Shown: positions 6,808-14,289 of the stretch, one piece after another
Position numbering within the stretch: position 1 is the stretch's first letter
Layout: every line of letters begins with the position of its first letter
Assembly: GCA_028282485.1 (NCBI GenBank)
Contig: JANQHU010000059.1
Coordinates: 1 to 14,381 of the forward strand
From: Bacillota bacterium
Lineage (GTDB): Bacteria > Bacillota > UBA4882 > UBA8346
DNA length: 14,381 nt
Reading direction: 5' to 3'
Made by a program: the position numbers and the translations under genes
The notes under the pieces: generated by a model
Told to the model about the DNA's origin: nothing
The model's database searches: none
What the model saw: only the letters and a program-made list of their open reading frames with translations

Positions 6808-7659
6808 TTAGTGTTTCAAATTTGCTAATTCTTTTAGTTTATCAATGTTAATTCCCGTAAATTCAACAACTTTTTCTATATCAATCCCAGCATTTATCAT
6901 TTTTTTTGCCACTTCCATTTTGCCTTCCATTCTACCTTCATTTTTTGCATAGTTAATCATACTTACCTTTTCCCGTAAAGCATCCTCCCGGGCTTCGTAC
7001 AAAGCAATCTCTTTTTCATCACTACTCAATAATTCCAACTTGGTTTCAGCTTGTTTGATCGCGTTATCCATTTCTACCAACTCCTCTACTTCTGCTTCTG
7101 ATAAATTCTTATCAAAAAATTTCAACCACCGATGCAAGGCATTTCCTTTTAAATCTTTCTCTTGGTAGCGCTTAAATTTTTTAAATTCGATAAAATGCAT
7201 TTCAAAAATATCCGTTAACATATAGTCTTTAGCGGAATCCTCCCATAAATGAAAGGTCGTATGAAATTTATCCAGGCCAATAAAGTCAAAATCTAAGATA
7301 TTAATAGTTATTACCTTAGCTAATTTATTAAAGTCTTGGCCTTGTTTAATAGCCCGGGAAAAAAGCCTCGCTAAATAAAAAGCGCTTCTCCGATCCATAT
7401 TGTTTAGGTTTAACAACTGAACCTCAATATTAATCTGCATGCCGTCCGCGGTTTTCGCTAAAATGTCCAACCGACCCACTTTATCATCAATCATCTCTTT
7501 AGTGAGCACTTTATTTTCAACAATTTCTAGGGAAGTTAATTTACTTCGATCACCTTTATTTAAAATGGCATTAAGAATGGCAATCAGATTATCTTTGCTC
7601 TCTTCTTCGCCAAATAACCGCACGAAAAAATAATCATTTAAGGGATTTAACCGTTTCAT
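6808..7659 (-). CDS. Rpn / PD-(D/E)XK nuclease 'transposase' family protein
   Basis: A 283-residue member of the Rpn/TIGR01784 group, often annotated as a transposase but related to recombination-promoting DNA nucleases. The PD-(D/E)XK core is visible as D65 in GRLDILAK and E79-V-Q81 in INIEVQ; Gln replacing the Lys is usual in this group. The N-terminal NPLNDYFFVRLFG and the C-terminal repeats of GRMEGKMEVAKKM followed by a short helical DNA-binding-like end are typical. I chose ATG 7659 because GGAGGA lies 5 nt upstream; an in-frame GTG at 7689 has no site. Length is normal, so it looks intact. No terminal inverted repeats or target duplications flank it, so it is a single nuclease gene and not an insertion sequence. 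Confidence 0.87.
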   Translation of the reverse strand: MKRLNPLNDYFFVRLFGEEESKDNLIAILNAILNKGDRSKLTSLEIVENKVLTKEMIDDKVGRLDILAKTADGMQINIEVQLLNLNNMDRRSAFYLARLFSRAIKQGQDFNKLAKVITINILDFDFIGLDKFHTTFHLWEDSAKDYMLTDIFEMHFIEFKKFKRYQEKDLKGNALHRWLKFFDKNLSEAEVEELVEMDNAIKQAETKLELLSSDEKEIALYEAREDALREKVSMINYAKNEGRMEGKMEVAKKMINAGIDIEKVVEFTGINIDKLKELANLKH

Positions 7660-7713
7660 CCGTATCCTCCACGTATTTGTAAGAACCACTAATAAATTTA
7701 GCTGTATAATTAT

Positions 7714-7742
7714 ATTATACCGAAAAAAATAGCGTGGTAAAA
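7714..7742 (-). promoter_or_regulatory. Possible promoter of the Rpn-family gene
   Basis: Minus strand -10 TATAAT (7719-7714) with a weak -35 TTTTAC (7742-7737) 17 bp upstream. The expected start is about 48 nt before the chosen ATG, which also fits the shorter start. Support rests mainly on the -10. Confidence 0.4.
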
Positions 7743-7746
7743 GTGG

Positions 7747-7787
7747 TTTTTTAAAAATTAAAGGTGATCATTTTCTAAAACATCACC
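7747..7787 (-). terminator. Terminator of the C45 lipoprotein gene
   Basis: Minus strand stem GGTGAT/ATCACC (7787-7782 with 7768-7763), extended inwards by TTT/AAA pairing, followed by TTTAATTTTTAAAAAA. The TAG stop of the gene (7777-7775) lies inside the loop, so the hairpin starts within the last codons. Confidence 0.75.
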
Positions 7788-9211
7788 GGAATTCTTTCGA
7801 AATTCGGTTTTGAAGGTAGTTTCCCGTCGGAGGGCCGGAAAAAGACTTCTAATTTTAATTGATCCGGTTCAAAAATCAGAATCTGTTGGGTTTCGATATT
7901 ATAAATATCCCCTTCCGACTGCCAACTAGGGGTCGCGCCGTGATAATAACTGATAATTTCTTTCAATTCTTCTTTTCCCAAACGTTTGCTAAAGCATCTC
8001 CCGCCACTCCCATACGACTGGGCTCCTACTCCAGAGCCGCAATGCTGGTTTAACTGGCTTAATAATGATTCCCACCGTTTCGGGTTACGGGCGTTAAATG
8101 GATTAGTATCATTAAAATTATTATGGTTTCCTTTGAGCATGAAAGCATTGACTGCAGCAATCATATCTTGGTAGCCCCACTGAATGCCTTTATTTAATTC
8201 CGAAGTATCATCCCGCAGGGCCCGCCGCATATTTGAACCAGTGCCACTAATATTATTTTCCAATACCCGGCTAGAATCCGGATCCGCTAAGTAAACTAAA
8301 TGGTTAAAGGCATACTGCTTTTGGGGATCCATCATCAAGTTAGCCACCTCGGTTAAATTATAGCAATTCTCTAAAGCATACCGTAAATCCATAACGTAAG
8401 AATCGGTTCTATCATTAACATAAGGCTGATCCGTTCCGGCATCCATGATCGCTCCAAAAACCCCATCCTCATTGAAACCGCTTAACACACTTTGAAACCC
8501 TAAAAAACCAATTAAGCAGATGGATTTTCCTTCTCGATTTTTAATAAAGGTAACTGCTTGAATCCGGGATAAATAATCACTAATTTCTAAAGTCCAATCT
8601 AAGACTCGGGCAGTTAAGGTCCTGCCAGTATTGGAACGAGGGCCGTAAACTGATAAACCAGTACACTGGGCAGCTCGCCCGGCATCCGGGAAAAGGTTTA
8701 AGAGAAAGACTTCGTCTTCGGATAGTTTCCCGTCATCCATTGCATTAGTAGTTCCCCCGGAAAGTTGGGCGGCAATCCCTTCAATTTCGTCTCGATATTT
8801 TGGATTCAAGTTAGCTTTAAAACCCGGAATTCTGCCAATAATCATCCCATAAATCTGCTTACTAAATTCTTCTAATTGAGAATTATGTACTTCCCTTCCT
8901 CCCTTGGTCGGCGTTTGCTGTAAGAAAGCAGTCGCGGTAGCGCGAATAAAACCGGCAATGCTCTGGTCAACTAACTTCTCATAATCGGGACAAGCGGCAA
9001 CAATTGCCTTGCCATACTTCTCCCCCATCTGCCGGGGGGTAACGCCTTTAGTATAATCCAAAACAACTCGATAATGGCTGCCCTGATTTACAATGCTTAC
9101 TGTTTTGGTTGATAGTTTATCCTGGAGCTGACTCTGCCAATTACATCCCACTACAATACTTACTAAACTAATCATTAACAAACTAGAAACAAGATACTTT
9201 TTCACGTTCAT
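7775..9211 (-). CDS. Lipoprotein of the C45 Ntn-hydrolase/acyltransferase group
   Basis: A 478-residue protein with a lipoprotein signal peptide: basic start, hydrophobic stretch, lipobox VVGC with C23 as the lipidated residue. It should sit on the outer face of the membrane. The second half resembles C45/acid-ceramidase-like Ntn hydrolases (relatives of isopenicillin-N acyltransferase). C183 in QCTGLSVYG is the likely nucleophile, freed by self-cleavage after Q182, and RVLDW (202-206) matches the conserved R-x-x-D-W strand. The family includes penicillin and bile salt amidases and ceramidases, so the substrate is probably an amide or N-acyl bond, exact identity unknown. GGGAAGGGG precedes the ATG. 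A perfect TTGACA promoter lies 80 nt upstream and a terminator overlaps its end, so it can be transcribed alone. Confidence 0.8.
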   Translation of the reverse strand: MNVKKYLVSSLLMISLVSIVVGCNWQSQLQDKLSTKTVSIVNQGSHYRVVLDYTKGVTPRQMGEKYGKAIVAACPDYEKLVDQSIAGFIRATATAFLQQTPTKGGREVHNSQLEEFSKQIYGMIIGRIPGFKANLNPKYRDEIEGIAAQLSGGTTNAMDDGKLSEDEVFLLNLFPDAGRAAQCTGLSVYGPRSNTGRTLTARVLDWTLEISDYLSRIQAVTFIKNREGKSICLIGFLGFQSVLSGFNEDGVFGAIMDAGTDQPYVNDRTDSYVMDLRYALENCYNLTEVANLMMDPQKQYAFNHLVYLADPDSSRVLENNISGTGSNMRRALRDDTSELNKGIQWGYQDMIAAVNAFMLKGNHNNFNDTNPFNARNPKRWESLLSQLNQHCGSGVGAQSYGSGGRCFSKRLGKEELKEIISYYHGATPSWQSEGDIYNIETQQILIFEPDQLKLEVFFRPSDGKLPSKPNFERIPVMF

Positions 9212-9301
9212 TGCCCCTTCCCTTAGCCTTTAATGTGAAGAATATTTCTTTTTCATAAATATTTCTGCTTTTTTATTGTAATTATTTTTCATAATATTAA
9301 C

Positions 9302-9330
9302 ATTTTAATATATCAACTGAATATTGTCAA
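9302..9330 (-). promoter_or_regulatory. Sigma-A promoter of the C45 lipoprotein gene
   Basis: Minus strand -35 TTGACA (9330-9325), a 17-bp spacer and -10 TAAAAT (9307-9302). The -35 overlaps the last codon and stop of the upstream nucleotidyltransferase gene. The leader is about 80 nt and contains an A+T-rich 7-bp hairpin. No terminator separates the upstream pair, so readthrough is also possible. Confidence 0.72.
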
Positions 9331-9641
9331 TTGGTGCGTTTCCTTTCATAAAAAACAACTCCGACCCGGTTGATATGTTCAATAAGTTCTGCATTAGTAA
9401 TTAAGGCAAAAATAGAAAGGTCAAAAGAATAGGGCAGCAATAAATCATCAAGTTCATTATCAATCCGATTTAATATTTCTAGCTCTAGAGCTTCTCCCCA
9501 TAATGTCAAATCAATATCCGAACCATGCTTATAGTTGCCTTTAACCCGTGAACCGTATATTACTACTTTCTCAATCATCGGATAATTAGCGAAAACCTGA
9601 TTTATTTCATTAATGGTATCTTCTCTTAACCCAAATCTCAT
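9327..9641 (-). CDS. MNT-type nucleotidyltransferase (second HEPN-MNT pair)
   Basis: A 104-residue minimal nucleotidyltransferase. The motif GSX10DXD is complete (G30-S31, D42-I-D44) and a third acidic residue is at D74 in FDLSIF. Its upstream partner is an HI0074-type HEPN protein, and the two share 4 bp (ATGA, 9638-9641), so they are co-translated. By analogy with HI0073/HI0074 and MntA/HepT, it probably modifies or binds the HEPN protein and acts as the antitoxin. It is shorter than, and clearly different from, the MntA at 889-1305. Confidence 0.88.
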   Translation of the reverse strand: MRFGLREDTINEINQVFANYPMIEKVVIYGSRVKGNYKHGSDIDLTLWGEALELEILNRIDNELDDLLLPYSFDLSIFALITNAELIEHINRVGVVFYERKRTN

Positions 9642-10057
9642 AACCCATTTTCCTTATTTTTTAATTCCAAAAATTTATCTCGCAATTTACTAAACTCAGG
9701 GTAATACTTTTCAATAATTTCAGCCCCAATTTTTTCGGCCATTTCCTGATTATAAGTATGAGTAGTTAGGGCTCGATTTTTAATCATATTCATCCATAAT
9801 TCCCCATTCTCAATAATTCCTCTTTTAAAAGCAAGGCGAAAAGCATCCCTACTCCCTAAAATATTAGTTTCACCTTGATTTTCAAAAAAATCTTTAACGG
9901 TATTCCAAGCAAGTTCGTAATTATATTCAAAAGATTGAATCAACCCCTGCATTTCTAATTCACTCAATTCGCCTTTATCAATAAATTTTTTTAATTGTTC
10001 AATTGCTAGACAATAATTATTTAATCTTTGCTGCCATCTGATCTCTTTATTTTTCAT
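9638..10057 (-). CDS. HI0074-type HEPN nucleotidyltransferase-binding protein
   Basis: A 139-residue helical protein of the 'nucleotidyltransferase substrate binding protein' (HI0074) family. The HEPN motif R95-A-L-T-T-H100-T-Y102 (RX4HXY) is intact, so it may be an RNase toxin. I place the start at ATG 10057: GGGAG lies 6 nt upstream, and the only visible -10 (10100-10095) would make the longer ATG at 10087 leaderless. Family members usually begin near a R-W-x-Q-R-L-x-N segment, which also fits. Here the HEPN gene comes first and the nucleotidyltransferase second, opposite to the mntA-hepT pair. Function as toxin is inferred; some family members are only known as complex partners. Confidence 0.87.
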   Translation of the reverse strand: MKNKEIRWQQRLNNYCLAIEQLKKFIDKGELSELEMQGLIQSFEYNYELAWNTVKDFFENQGETNILGSRDAFRLAFKRGIIENGELWMNMIKNRALTTHTYNQEMAEKIGAEIIEKYYPEFSKLRDKFLELKNKENGL

Positions 10058-10094
10058 AGTCATCTCCCGGTCTTCTGCCTCTTTCATATTATTT

Positions 10095-10100
10095 ATTATA
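10095..10100 (-). promoter_or_regulatory. -10 element upstream of the second HEPN-MNT pair
   Basis: TATAAT on the minus strand, giving a start near 10088 and about 30 nt of leader to ATG 10057. I see no matching -35 at 16-18 bp. Confidence 0.4.
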
Positions 10101-10140
10101 CTATAAATTACCGCGCTTTACTTAATCATTTTTCAACAGA

Positions 10141-10187
10141 TAATTAAAACAGCCAGCCCAAACTCTAAATTCTTTTCGGACTAGCTG
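10141..10187 (-). terminator. Terminator of the icd-RNA methyltransferase pair
   Basis: Minus strand arms CAGCTAGTCC (10187-10178) and GGGCTGGCTG (10159-10150) pair over 10 bp with two G-U pairs around an 18-nt loop, followed by TTTTAATTA. It lies about 10 bp past the stop at 10197. Confidence 0.72.
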
Positions 10188-10196
10188 CTTTGCAAT

Positions 10197-11357
10197 TTAA
10201 TTATTTATTTCTTTTTCTTGTTTCGGTTTCGGGGGCCGGGGCCCATAGTATTGATAATACTGACATTCCAGACGCCCGTTATAAAGCTTGCGGCGGCGAT
10301 GGGCGCGCTGGCCGAAAAACTTCTCAAAATCCGGATAAGCAGTCAGAATATAATGAGACCAGGTTTCCAAATTACCAAAAACCTTTCCCATTTTCCGATA
10401 AAGAGTTGTTACCTCCTGGGAATCCTGCAAACGTTCACCGTAGGGAGGATTACAAATAATACACCCGTATTTATGACCATTTTGCAAATCGGCAACTGCC
10501 AGTCGCTGCCAATGAATCTGCCCGTCTAATCCGGCTAATTTACTATGATAACGAGCTAAACTAAGTACTTCATCATTAATATCATTGCCGACAATCCTTA
10601 ACTTATGCTCCCGGCGAATTACCTCCTGGGCTTCGGTGCGGGCCTTCTGCCAAATATCCTGGGATATCTGCGGCCAGGTTTCGGCAGCAAAATCCCGGTT
10701 TAGTCCCGGAGCTATGTTTAACCCAATCAGCCCGGCTTCAATGGGTATCGTCCCGGAACCGCAAAACGGATCTATCAAAATTCTTTCCGGATTCCAATAA
10801 CTCAAATTGACCATGGCGGCGGCTAAAGTCTCTTTCAAGGGAGCTTGACTACTTAACTTGCGATAACCTCTTTTGTGCAACCCCACGCCACTAGTATCAA
10901 TAGTTAAAGTTACGGTATCTTTTAATAAAGCTACTTCGATTTGATATTTGGGGCCTGTCTCAGCAAACCATTCTTTATGATATACTTTTTTCAAACGTTC
11001 CACAATCGCCTTTTTAACGATGGCTTGACAATCGGAGACGCTAAATAATTGGGAGTGAACTGACTTACCCTGGACCGGAAAATTGGCGTCTACCGGCAAC
11101 CATTCTTCCCAGGGCAACGCCTTAGTTCCTTCAAAAAGTTCATCGTAAGTCAGGGCTGAAAATTGCCCGATCTTGAGCAAAACCCGATCCGCTGAGCGTA
11201 ACCAAAGATTAGCCCGACAAATTGTCGCGGCATCCCCGCTAAAATTAATATAAGCATTATCAATGGAAGCATCGGCATAGCCCAGCTGTTTTACTTCCCG
11301 GGCCACCACCGCTTCTAAACCAAAAGTAGCCGTGGCTATTAAATTATAACTTGGCAA
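10197..11357 (-). CDS. THUMP-domain 23S rRNA guanine-N2 methyltransferase (RlmL/YpsC type)
   Basis: A 386-residue protein: N-terminal ferredoxin-like plus THUMP RNA-binding region (about 1-155), then a Rossmann methyltransferase. The SAM motif is DPFCGSGT (196-203) and the catalytic motif NPPYGERL (303-310), typical of enzymes methylating exocyclic guanine N2 in 23S rRNA, matching the RlmL half of E. coli RlmKL. The tail is basic and proline-rich, suited to RNA contact. The start is TTG 11357, with GGAGG 6 nt upstream and no in-frame ATG nearby. It overlaps the icd end by 14 bp, so it is coupled to it. A terminator follows. The exact rRNA position methylated is not readable. Confidence 0.9.
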   Translation of the reverse strand: MPSYNLIATATFGLEAVVAREVKQLGYADASIDNAYINFSGDAATICRANLWLRSADRVLLKIGQFSALTYDELFEGTKALPWEEWLPVDANFPVQGKSVHSQLFSVSDCQAIVKKAIVERLKKVYHKEWFAETGPKYQIEVALLKDTVTLTIDTSGVGLHKRGYRKLSSQAPLKETLAAAMVNLSYWNPERILIDPFCGSGTIPIEAGLIGLNIAPGLNRDFAAETWPQISQDIWQKARTEAQEVIRREHKLRIVGNDINDEVLSLARYHSKLAGLDGQIHWQRLAVADLQNGHKYGCIICNPPYGERLQDSQEVTTLYRKMGKVFGNLETWSHYILTAYPDFEKFFGQRAHRRRKLYNGRLECQYYQYYGPRPPKPKQEKEINN

Positions 11358-12411
11358 TAATTGCCTCCGCCATTTCTTTAGTTCCTACTGCGGTAGGATC
11401 ACTTCGATCAACTTTCATATCATAAGTTACATTTTTTCCTTCGGCAATCACTGCGGCAATAGCTTTTTCCAACCGATCCGCGGCTTCTTTTTCGCCTAAA
11501 TGCCGGAGCATCAGCATTCCCGAAAGAATTAAAGCGGTAGGGTTTACTTTATTTTTTCCTTTATATTTGGGAGCCGAACCATGCGTCGGTTCAAAAAGAG
11601 CGACACCATCACCGATATTGGCCCCGGGAGCAACTCCCAAACCACCAACCAACCCAGCACTCAGATCAGAGAGAATATCCCCGTATAGATTAGGCATTAC
11701 CATGACATCATAGTTTTCGGGATACTGCACCAACTGCATACACATGGCATCCACCAGTACTTCATCGTATGCTACTTTACCCTTGTATTCTTCCGCCACT
11801 TCCCGGGCCACTCGATAAAATAAGCCATCAGTATATTTCATAATATTTGCTTTGGAAACAGCAGTCACCTTTTGACGATTATTGGCTACCGCATAATCAA
11901 ACGCAAATTTTACAATCCGCCGACAACCGGTAATCGATAAGGGCTTGATGGAAATAGCTGAATCCGGGCGGATCTTTCCGTTAGCCAAGGCAATAATCTG
12001 TTTGGTTTCGGGAGTATCTAGATCATACTCCACTCCGGCATATAAATCTTCGCTATTTTCCCGTACCATTACTACATCAATATTATCATAACGGGAACGT
12101 ACTCCCGGATAGGTCTTACATGGACGAACACAGGCAAATAAATTTAAAGCATGTCGCAAAGCCACATTTACACTCCGAAAACCAGTGCCAATTGGGGTGG
12201 TAATCGGGCCTTTCAAGGCTACTTTATTGCGCCGGATCGACTCTAAAACATGTTCCGGTAGGGGAGTTCCGTATTTCTCAATCACATCTACCCCCGCATC
12301 ATGAACTTCCCAATTAATTTTAACCCCAGTAGCTTCAATTACGCGACGAGCTGAGGCCGTTAATTCGGGCCCAATTCCATCACCCGGAATTAGTGTAACA
12401 TTATAAGACAA
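11344..12411 (-). CDS. icd: Isocitrate/isopropylmalate dehydrogenase family, probable isocitrate dehydrogenase
   Basis: A 355-residue beta-decarboxylating dehydrogenase, short type. Substrate residues fit isocitrate: S80-V-N82 with R86 and R96, and RENSEDLYAG (117-126) with catalytic Y124; K187 and aspartates D221, D245 and D249 complete the metal and catalytic site. It converts isocitrate to 2-oxoglutarate, feeding glutamate. The cofactor loop reads HGSAPK282-Y283, the Lys-Tyr pair of NADP-type E. coli Icd, not the Asp-Ile of NAD-type relatives, although short family members are often labelled NAD-dependent. The start is TTG 12411 with GGAAGGAG 9 nt upstream. It is followed by, and overlaps, the RNA methyltransferase gene. 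Homoisocitrate dehydrogenase is a less likely alternative. Confidence 0.9.
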   Translation of the reverse strand: MSYNVTLIPGDGIGPELTASARRVIEATGVKINWEVHDAGVDVIEKYGTPLPEHVLESIRRNKVALKGPITTPIGTGFRSVNVALRHALNLFACVRPCKTYPGVRSRYDNIDVVMVRENSEDLYAGVEYDLDTPETKQIIALANGKIRPDSAISIKPLSITGCRRIVKFAFDYAVANNRQKVTAVSKANIMKYTDGLFYRVAREVAEEYKGKVAYDEVLVDAMCMQLVQYPENYDVMVMPNLYGDILSDLSAGLVGGLGVAPGANIGDGVALFEPTHGSAPKYKGKNKVNPTALILSGMLMLRHLGEKEAADRLEKAIAAVIAEGKNVTYDMKVDRSDPTAVGTKEMAEAIIAKL

Positions 12412-12489
12412 ACAAAATCGCTCCTTCCAAAAATAAAAATAAATTTCATTAAATACTCAAATAGTAAATAATGGAACAACAAAATAGTA

Positions 12490-12520
12490 TTATTCGCCAA
12501 ACACCCGGGTGAAATCCTGC
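12490..12520 (-). promoter_or_regulatory. Sigma-H-like promoter motif upstream of icd
   Basis: Minus strand GCAGGATTT (12520-12512) and GGCGAATAA (12498-12490) both match the Spo0H consensus hexamer regions, but AGGA and GAAT are 19 bp apart, against the usual 17-18. The 10-bp palindrome CACCCGGGTG (12502-12511) fills the spacer, and the motif GCCAAACA occurs twice on the plus strand (12496-12503, 12519-12526). A short hairpin TCCTG/CAGGA (12515-12529) overlaps the -35. The leader to the TTG start would be about 70 nt. Confidence 0.45.
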
Positions 12521-12563
12521 CAAACAGGAAATAAAAAATGACAAATTAACTCCTATTTTTATC

Positions 12564-13052
12564 TTAATATCCTTTTGCATCAGCCAGGTCGAGATCTTCT
12601 TCCCGTACCCAAGCTGCCACTTCAAATGTCTTGGAGCGACCTACCTCCTCTCGAACCACTACCCGGGAAATTCCGGCGTTAATAATTAAGCGCGTGCACA
12701 TCCGACAGGGTTTGGTCCCGGGAGTAATCTGGCGGGTTTTGGCATCCAAGCAAGCCAGATAAAGGGTTGAACCGATCATATCCAAACGATCGGCTTGGAT
12801 GATGGCATTGGCTTCGGCATGGACCGAACGGCAGAGCTCATATCTCTCCCCGGGGGGGATCTTCGCGGCTTCCCGGGGACAACTAGCTAATTCGCAACAA
12901 TTTTTTGCACCGCGGGGAGCTCCGGCATAACCAGTACTAATTACTTGATCATCCTTCACAATTACTGCCCCAAAACAGCGCCGTAAACAAGTGCCTCGTT
13001 CGGCCACTTGGGTAGCAATATTTAAATAATATTCATCTTTACTGGGCCGCAT
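12564..13052 (-). CDS. Deoxycytidylate (dCMP) deaminase
   Basis: A 162-residue zinc enzyme deaminating dCMP to dUMP for dTMP synthesis. Catalytic HAE is H78-A-E80 in SVHAEANAI, and the zinc ligands C116 and C119 are in PCRMC. An extra cluster (C22, C26, C52, C53, C58) between the N-terminus and the active site is usual for this group, which binds a second metal. It is about the normal length and close to ComEB of Bacillus. ATG 13052 has GGAGG 8 nt upstream, located just after the glycosyltransferase stop (14-bp gap), so the two are co-transcribed. No strong terminator follows; the short hairpin near 12515-12529 is the only candidate. Confidence 0.95.
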   Translation of the reverse strand: MRPSKDEYYLNIATQVAERGTCLRRCFGAVIVKDDQVISTGYAGAPRGAKNCCELASCPREAAKIPPGERYELCRSVHAEANAIIQADRLDMIGSTLYLACLDAKTRQITPGTKPCRMCTRLIINAGISRVVVREEVGRSKTFEVAAWVREEDLDLADAKGY

Positions 13053-13066
13053 TTATTCTGCCTCCT

Positions 13067-14218
13067 TTAGATCTTGCCAAGCAATTTTTGAAATAACTGT
13101 AAATAGTCCGCCGCAATTTTGGTATGGGAGTACTCTCGCGCAGTTTCACGGGCCGCCTGGCGAAAAGCAGCTAAGCGATCTGGCTGAGCCAGTAGATCCC
13201 CAACAGCGGTAGCAAATTCTCCAGCATCAGCATTAACCAACAAACCATTATGGCCATGAACTACCGTATCGTTAGCTCCGGCGGCAGTTACAGCTACTAT
13301 AGGAACTCCGGCAGCCAAGGCTTCTAATTGGGCTAAAGGCTTCACCTCACTGGTAGAAGTCATCACAAATAAGTCGGCTACGGCTAAGTGCTCCGGAATA
13401 GCAGCCGAATCAACAGCACCGGTAAAAACTACTTGGTCCGCAATTCCTAAAGCTACCGCCATCTCTTTTAAGCCTACCAGCGCGGGACCGTCCCCCACAA
13501 TCATCAATTTTAACTCACCGATTCCAGCGGGAGATTGAGTTAAGAGCTGCCGAAAAGCTTTTAATAAGAGTTCTAAATTTTTTTCCGGGGCGATTCTACC
13601 GATATTAATCAAGACTCGCTCCTGATTAAGACCATATTTGCGCCGCACTCCTTGGCCATTTATATTTTGAAAACTATTATAATTTATAGGATTAGGGATT
13701 ACTTCTATCTCTCGTTCTACTCCGTATTCATGCAAAACTGTTCGAGCCGAATCGGAAGGGGTTGTCAAGGCAGTTACTCCCTGACAAAAACCTTTTATTT
13801 GTCTCTTCGTGTAATAATCAACTAACTTTTCCGGCAAGGGAACATAGTGATAATACTGGCCGTATTGAGTATGAAAAGTATAAACTAAGGGAATCTTTTT
13901 GTGCCGCGCAATTTTGGCGGCTAAAGGCCCTAAGACAAAGGGATGATGACAATGAATCACATCTAAATCTAGTTGCTTGACCACTTTATTAATTTGGGGT
14001 GACCAAGGGATAGCCACCGGATATTTTAGTTTCCTAGTTAAATGGACCGACGGATAACGATAAATAGCTTCCTCCCGATCCTGATAATCCTCAAAAGCCG
14101 GGGCAAAAATAGAGACTTCATGACCCGCTTGACAATAACCATGCTTTAACAAGTCCACTACGCCGACTACCCCATTGATAATCGGTTTATAACAATTAGT
14201 AAATACTCCTATTTTCAT
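13067..14218 (-). CDS. Family 4 glycosyltransferase
   Basis: A 383-residue GT-B glycosyltransferase of family GT4. The N-terminal acceptor domain opens with a glycine-rich loop (residues 12-20), and the donor half has IGRIAPEKN (206-214; R208, K213) and the E-x7-E motif at E291 and E299 within EVKPLAQLEALAAG. Members near this group make glycolipids (for example glucosyl-diacylglycerol) or transfer mannose and glucose to other acceptors. No signal peptide or membrane segment, so it is cytosolic or peripheral on the membrane. GAGGA lies 8 nt before the ATG. A sigma-H-like promoter lies about 45 nt upstream, its -35 in the inverted repeat. It precedes dCMP deaminase with no functional link apparent beyond co-transcription. 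The acceptor is unknown. Confidence 0.9.
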   Translation of the reverse strand: MKIGVFTNCYKPIINGVVGVVDLLKHGYCQAGHEVSIFAPAFEDYQDREEAIYRYPSVHLTRKLKYPVAIPWSPQINKVVKQLDLDVIHCHHPFVLGPLAAKIARHKKIPLVYTFHTQYGQYYHYVPLPEKLVDYYTKRQIKGFCQGVTALTTPSDSARTVLHEYGVEREIEVIPNPINYNSFQNINGQGVRRKYGLNQERVLINIGRIAPEKNLELLLKAFRQLLTQSPAGIGELKLMIVGDGPALVGLKEMAVALGIADQVVFTGAVDSAAIPEHLAVADLFVMTSTSEVKPLAQLEALAAGVPIVAVTAAGANDTVVHGHNGLLVNADAGEFATAVGDLLAQPDRLAAFRQAARETAREYSHTKIAADYLQLFQKLLGKI

Positions 14219-14260
14219 TTTAGTATTCCTCTTTTCTCCAGGAAAAAATCGTCTTTGCGA

Positions 14261-14289
14261 TTATTCTGCAGAAAAAAAAATAATCCTGC
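14261..14289 (-). promoter_or_regulatory. Sigma-H-type promoter of the glycosyltransferase-dCMP deaminase pair
   Basis: Minus strand -35 GCAGGATTA (14289-14281) and -10 GCAGAATAA (14269-14261). Both fit the Spo0H consensus (RnAGGAwww and RnnGAATww) and AGGA to GAAT is 17 bp, the usual spacing. Expected start near 14254 leaves about 35 nt before the ATG. Most of the -35 lies inside the terminal inverted repeat, and the spacer is a run of nine T. Confidence 0.65.

Noticed and set aside
6808..7659. Rpn-family gene as an insertion sequence
   Set aside because: No terminal inverted repeats or target duplications flank it, and the family is a nuclease group in spite of its usual name.
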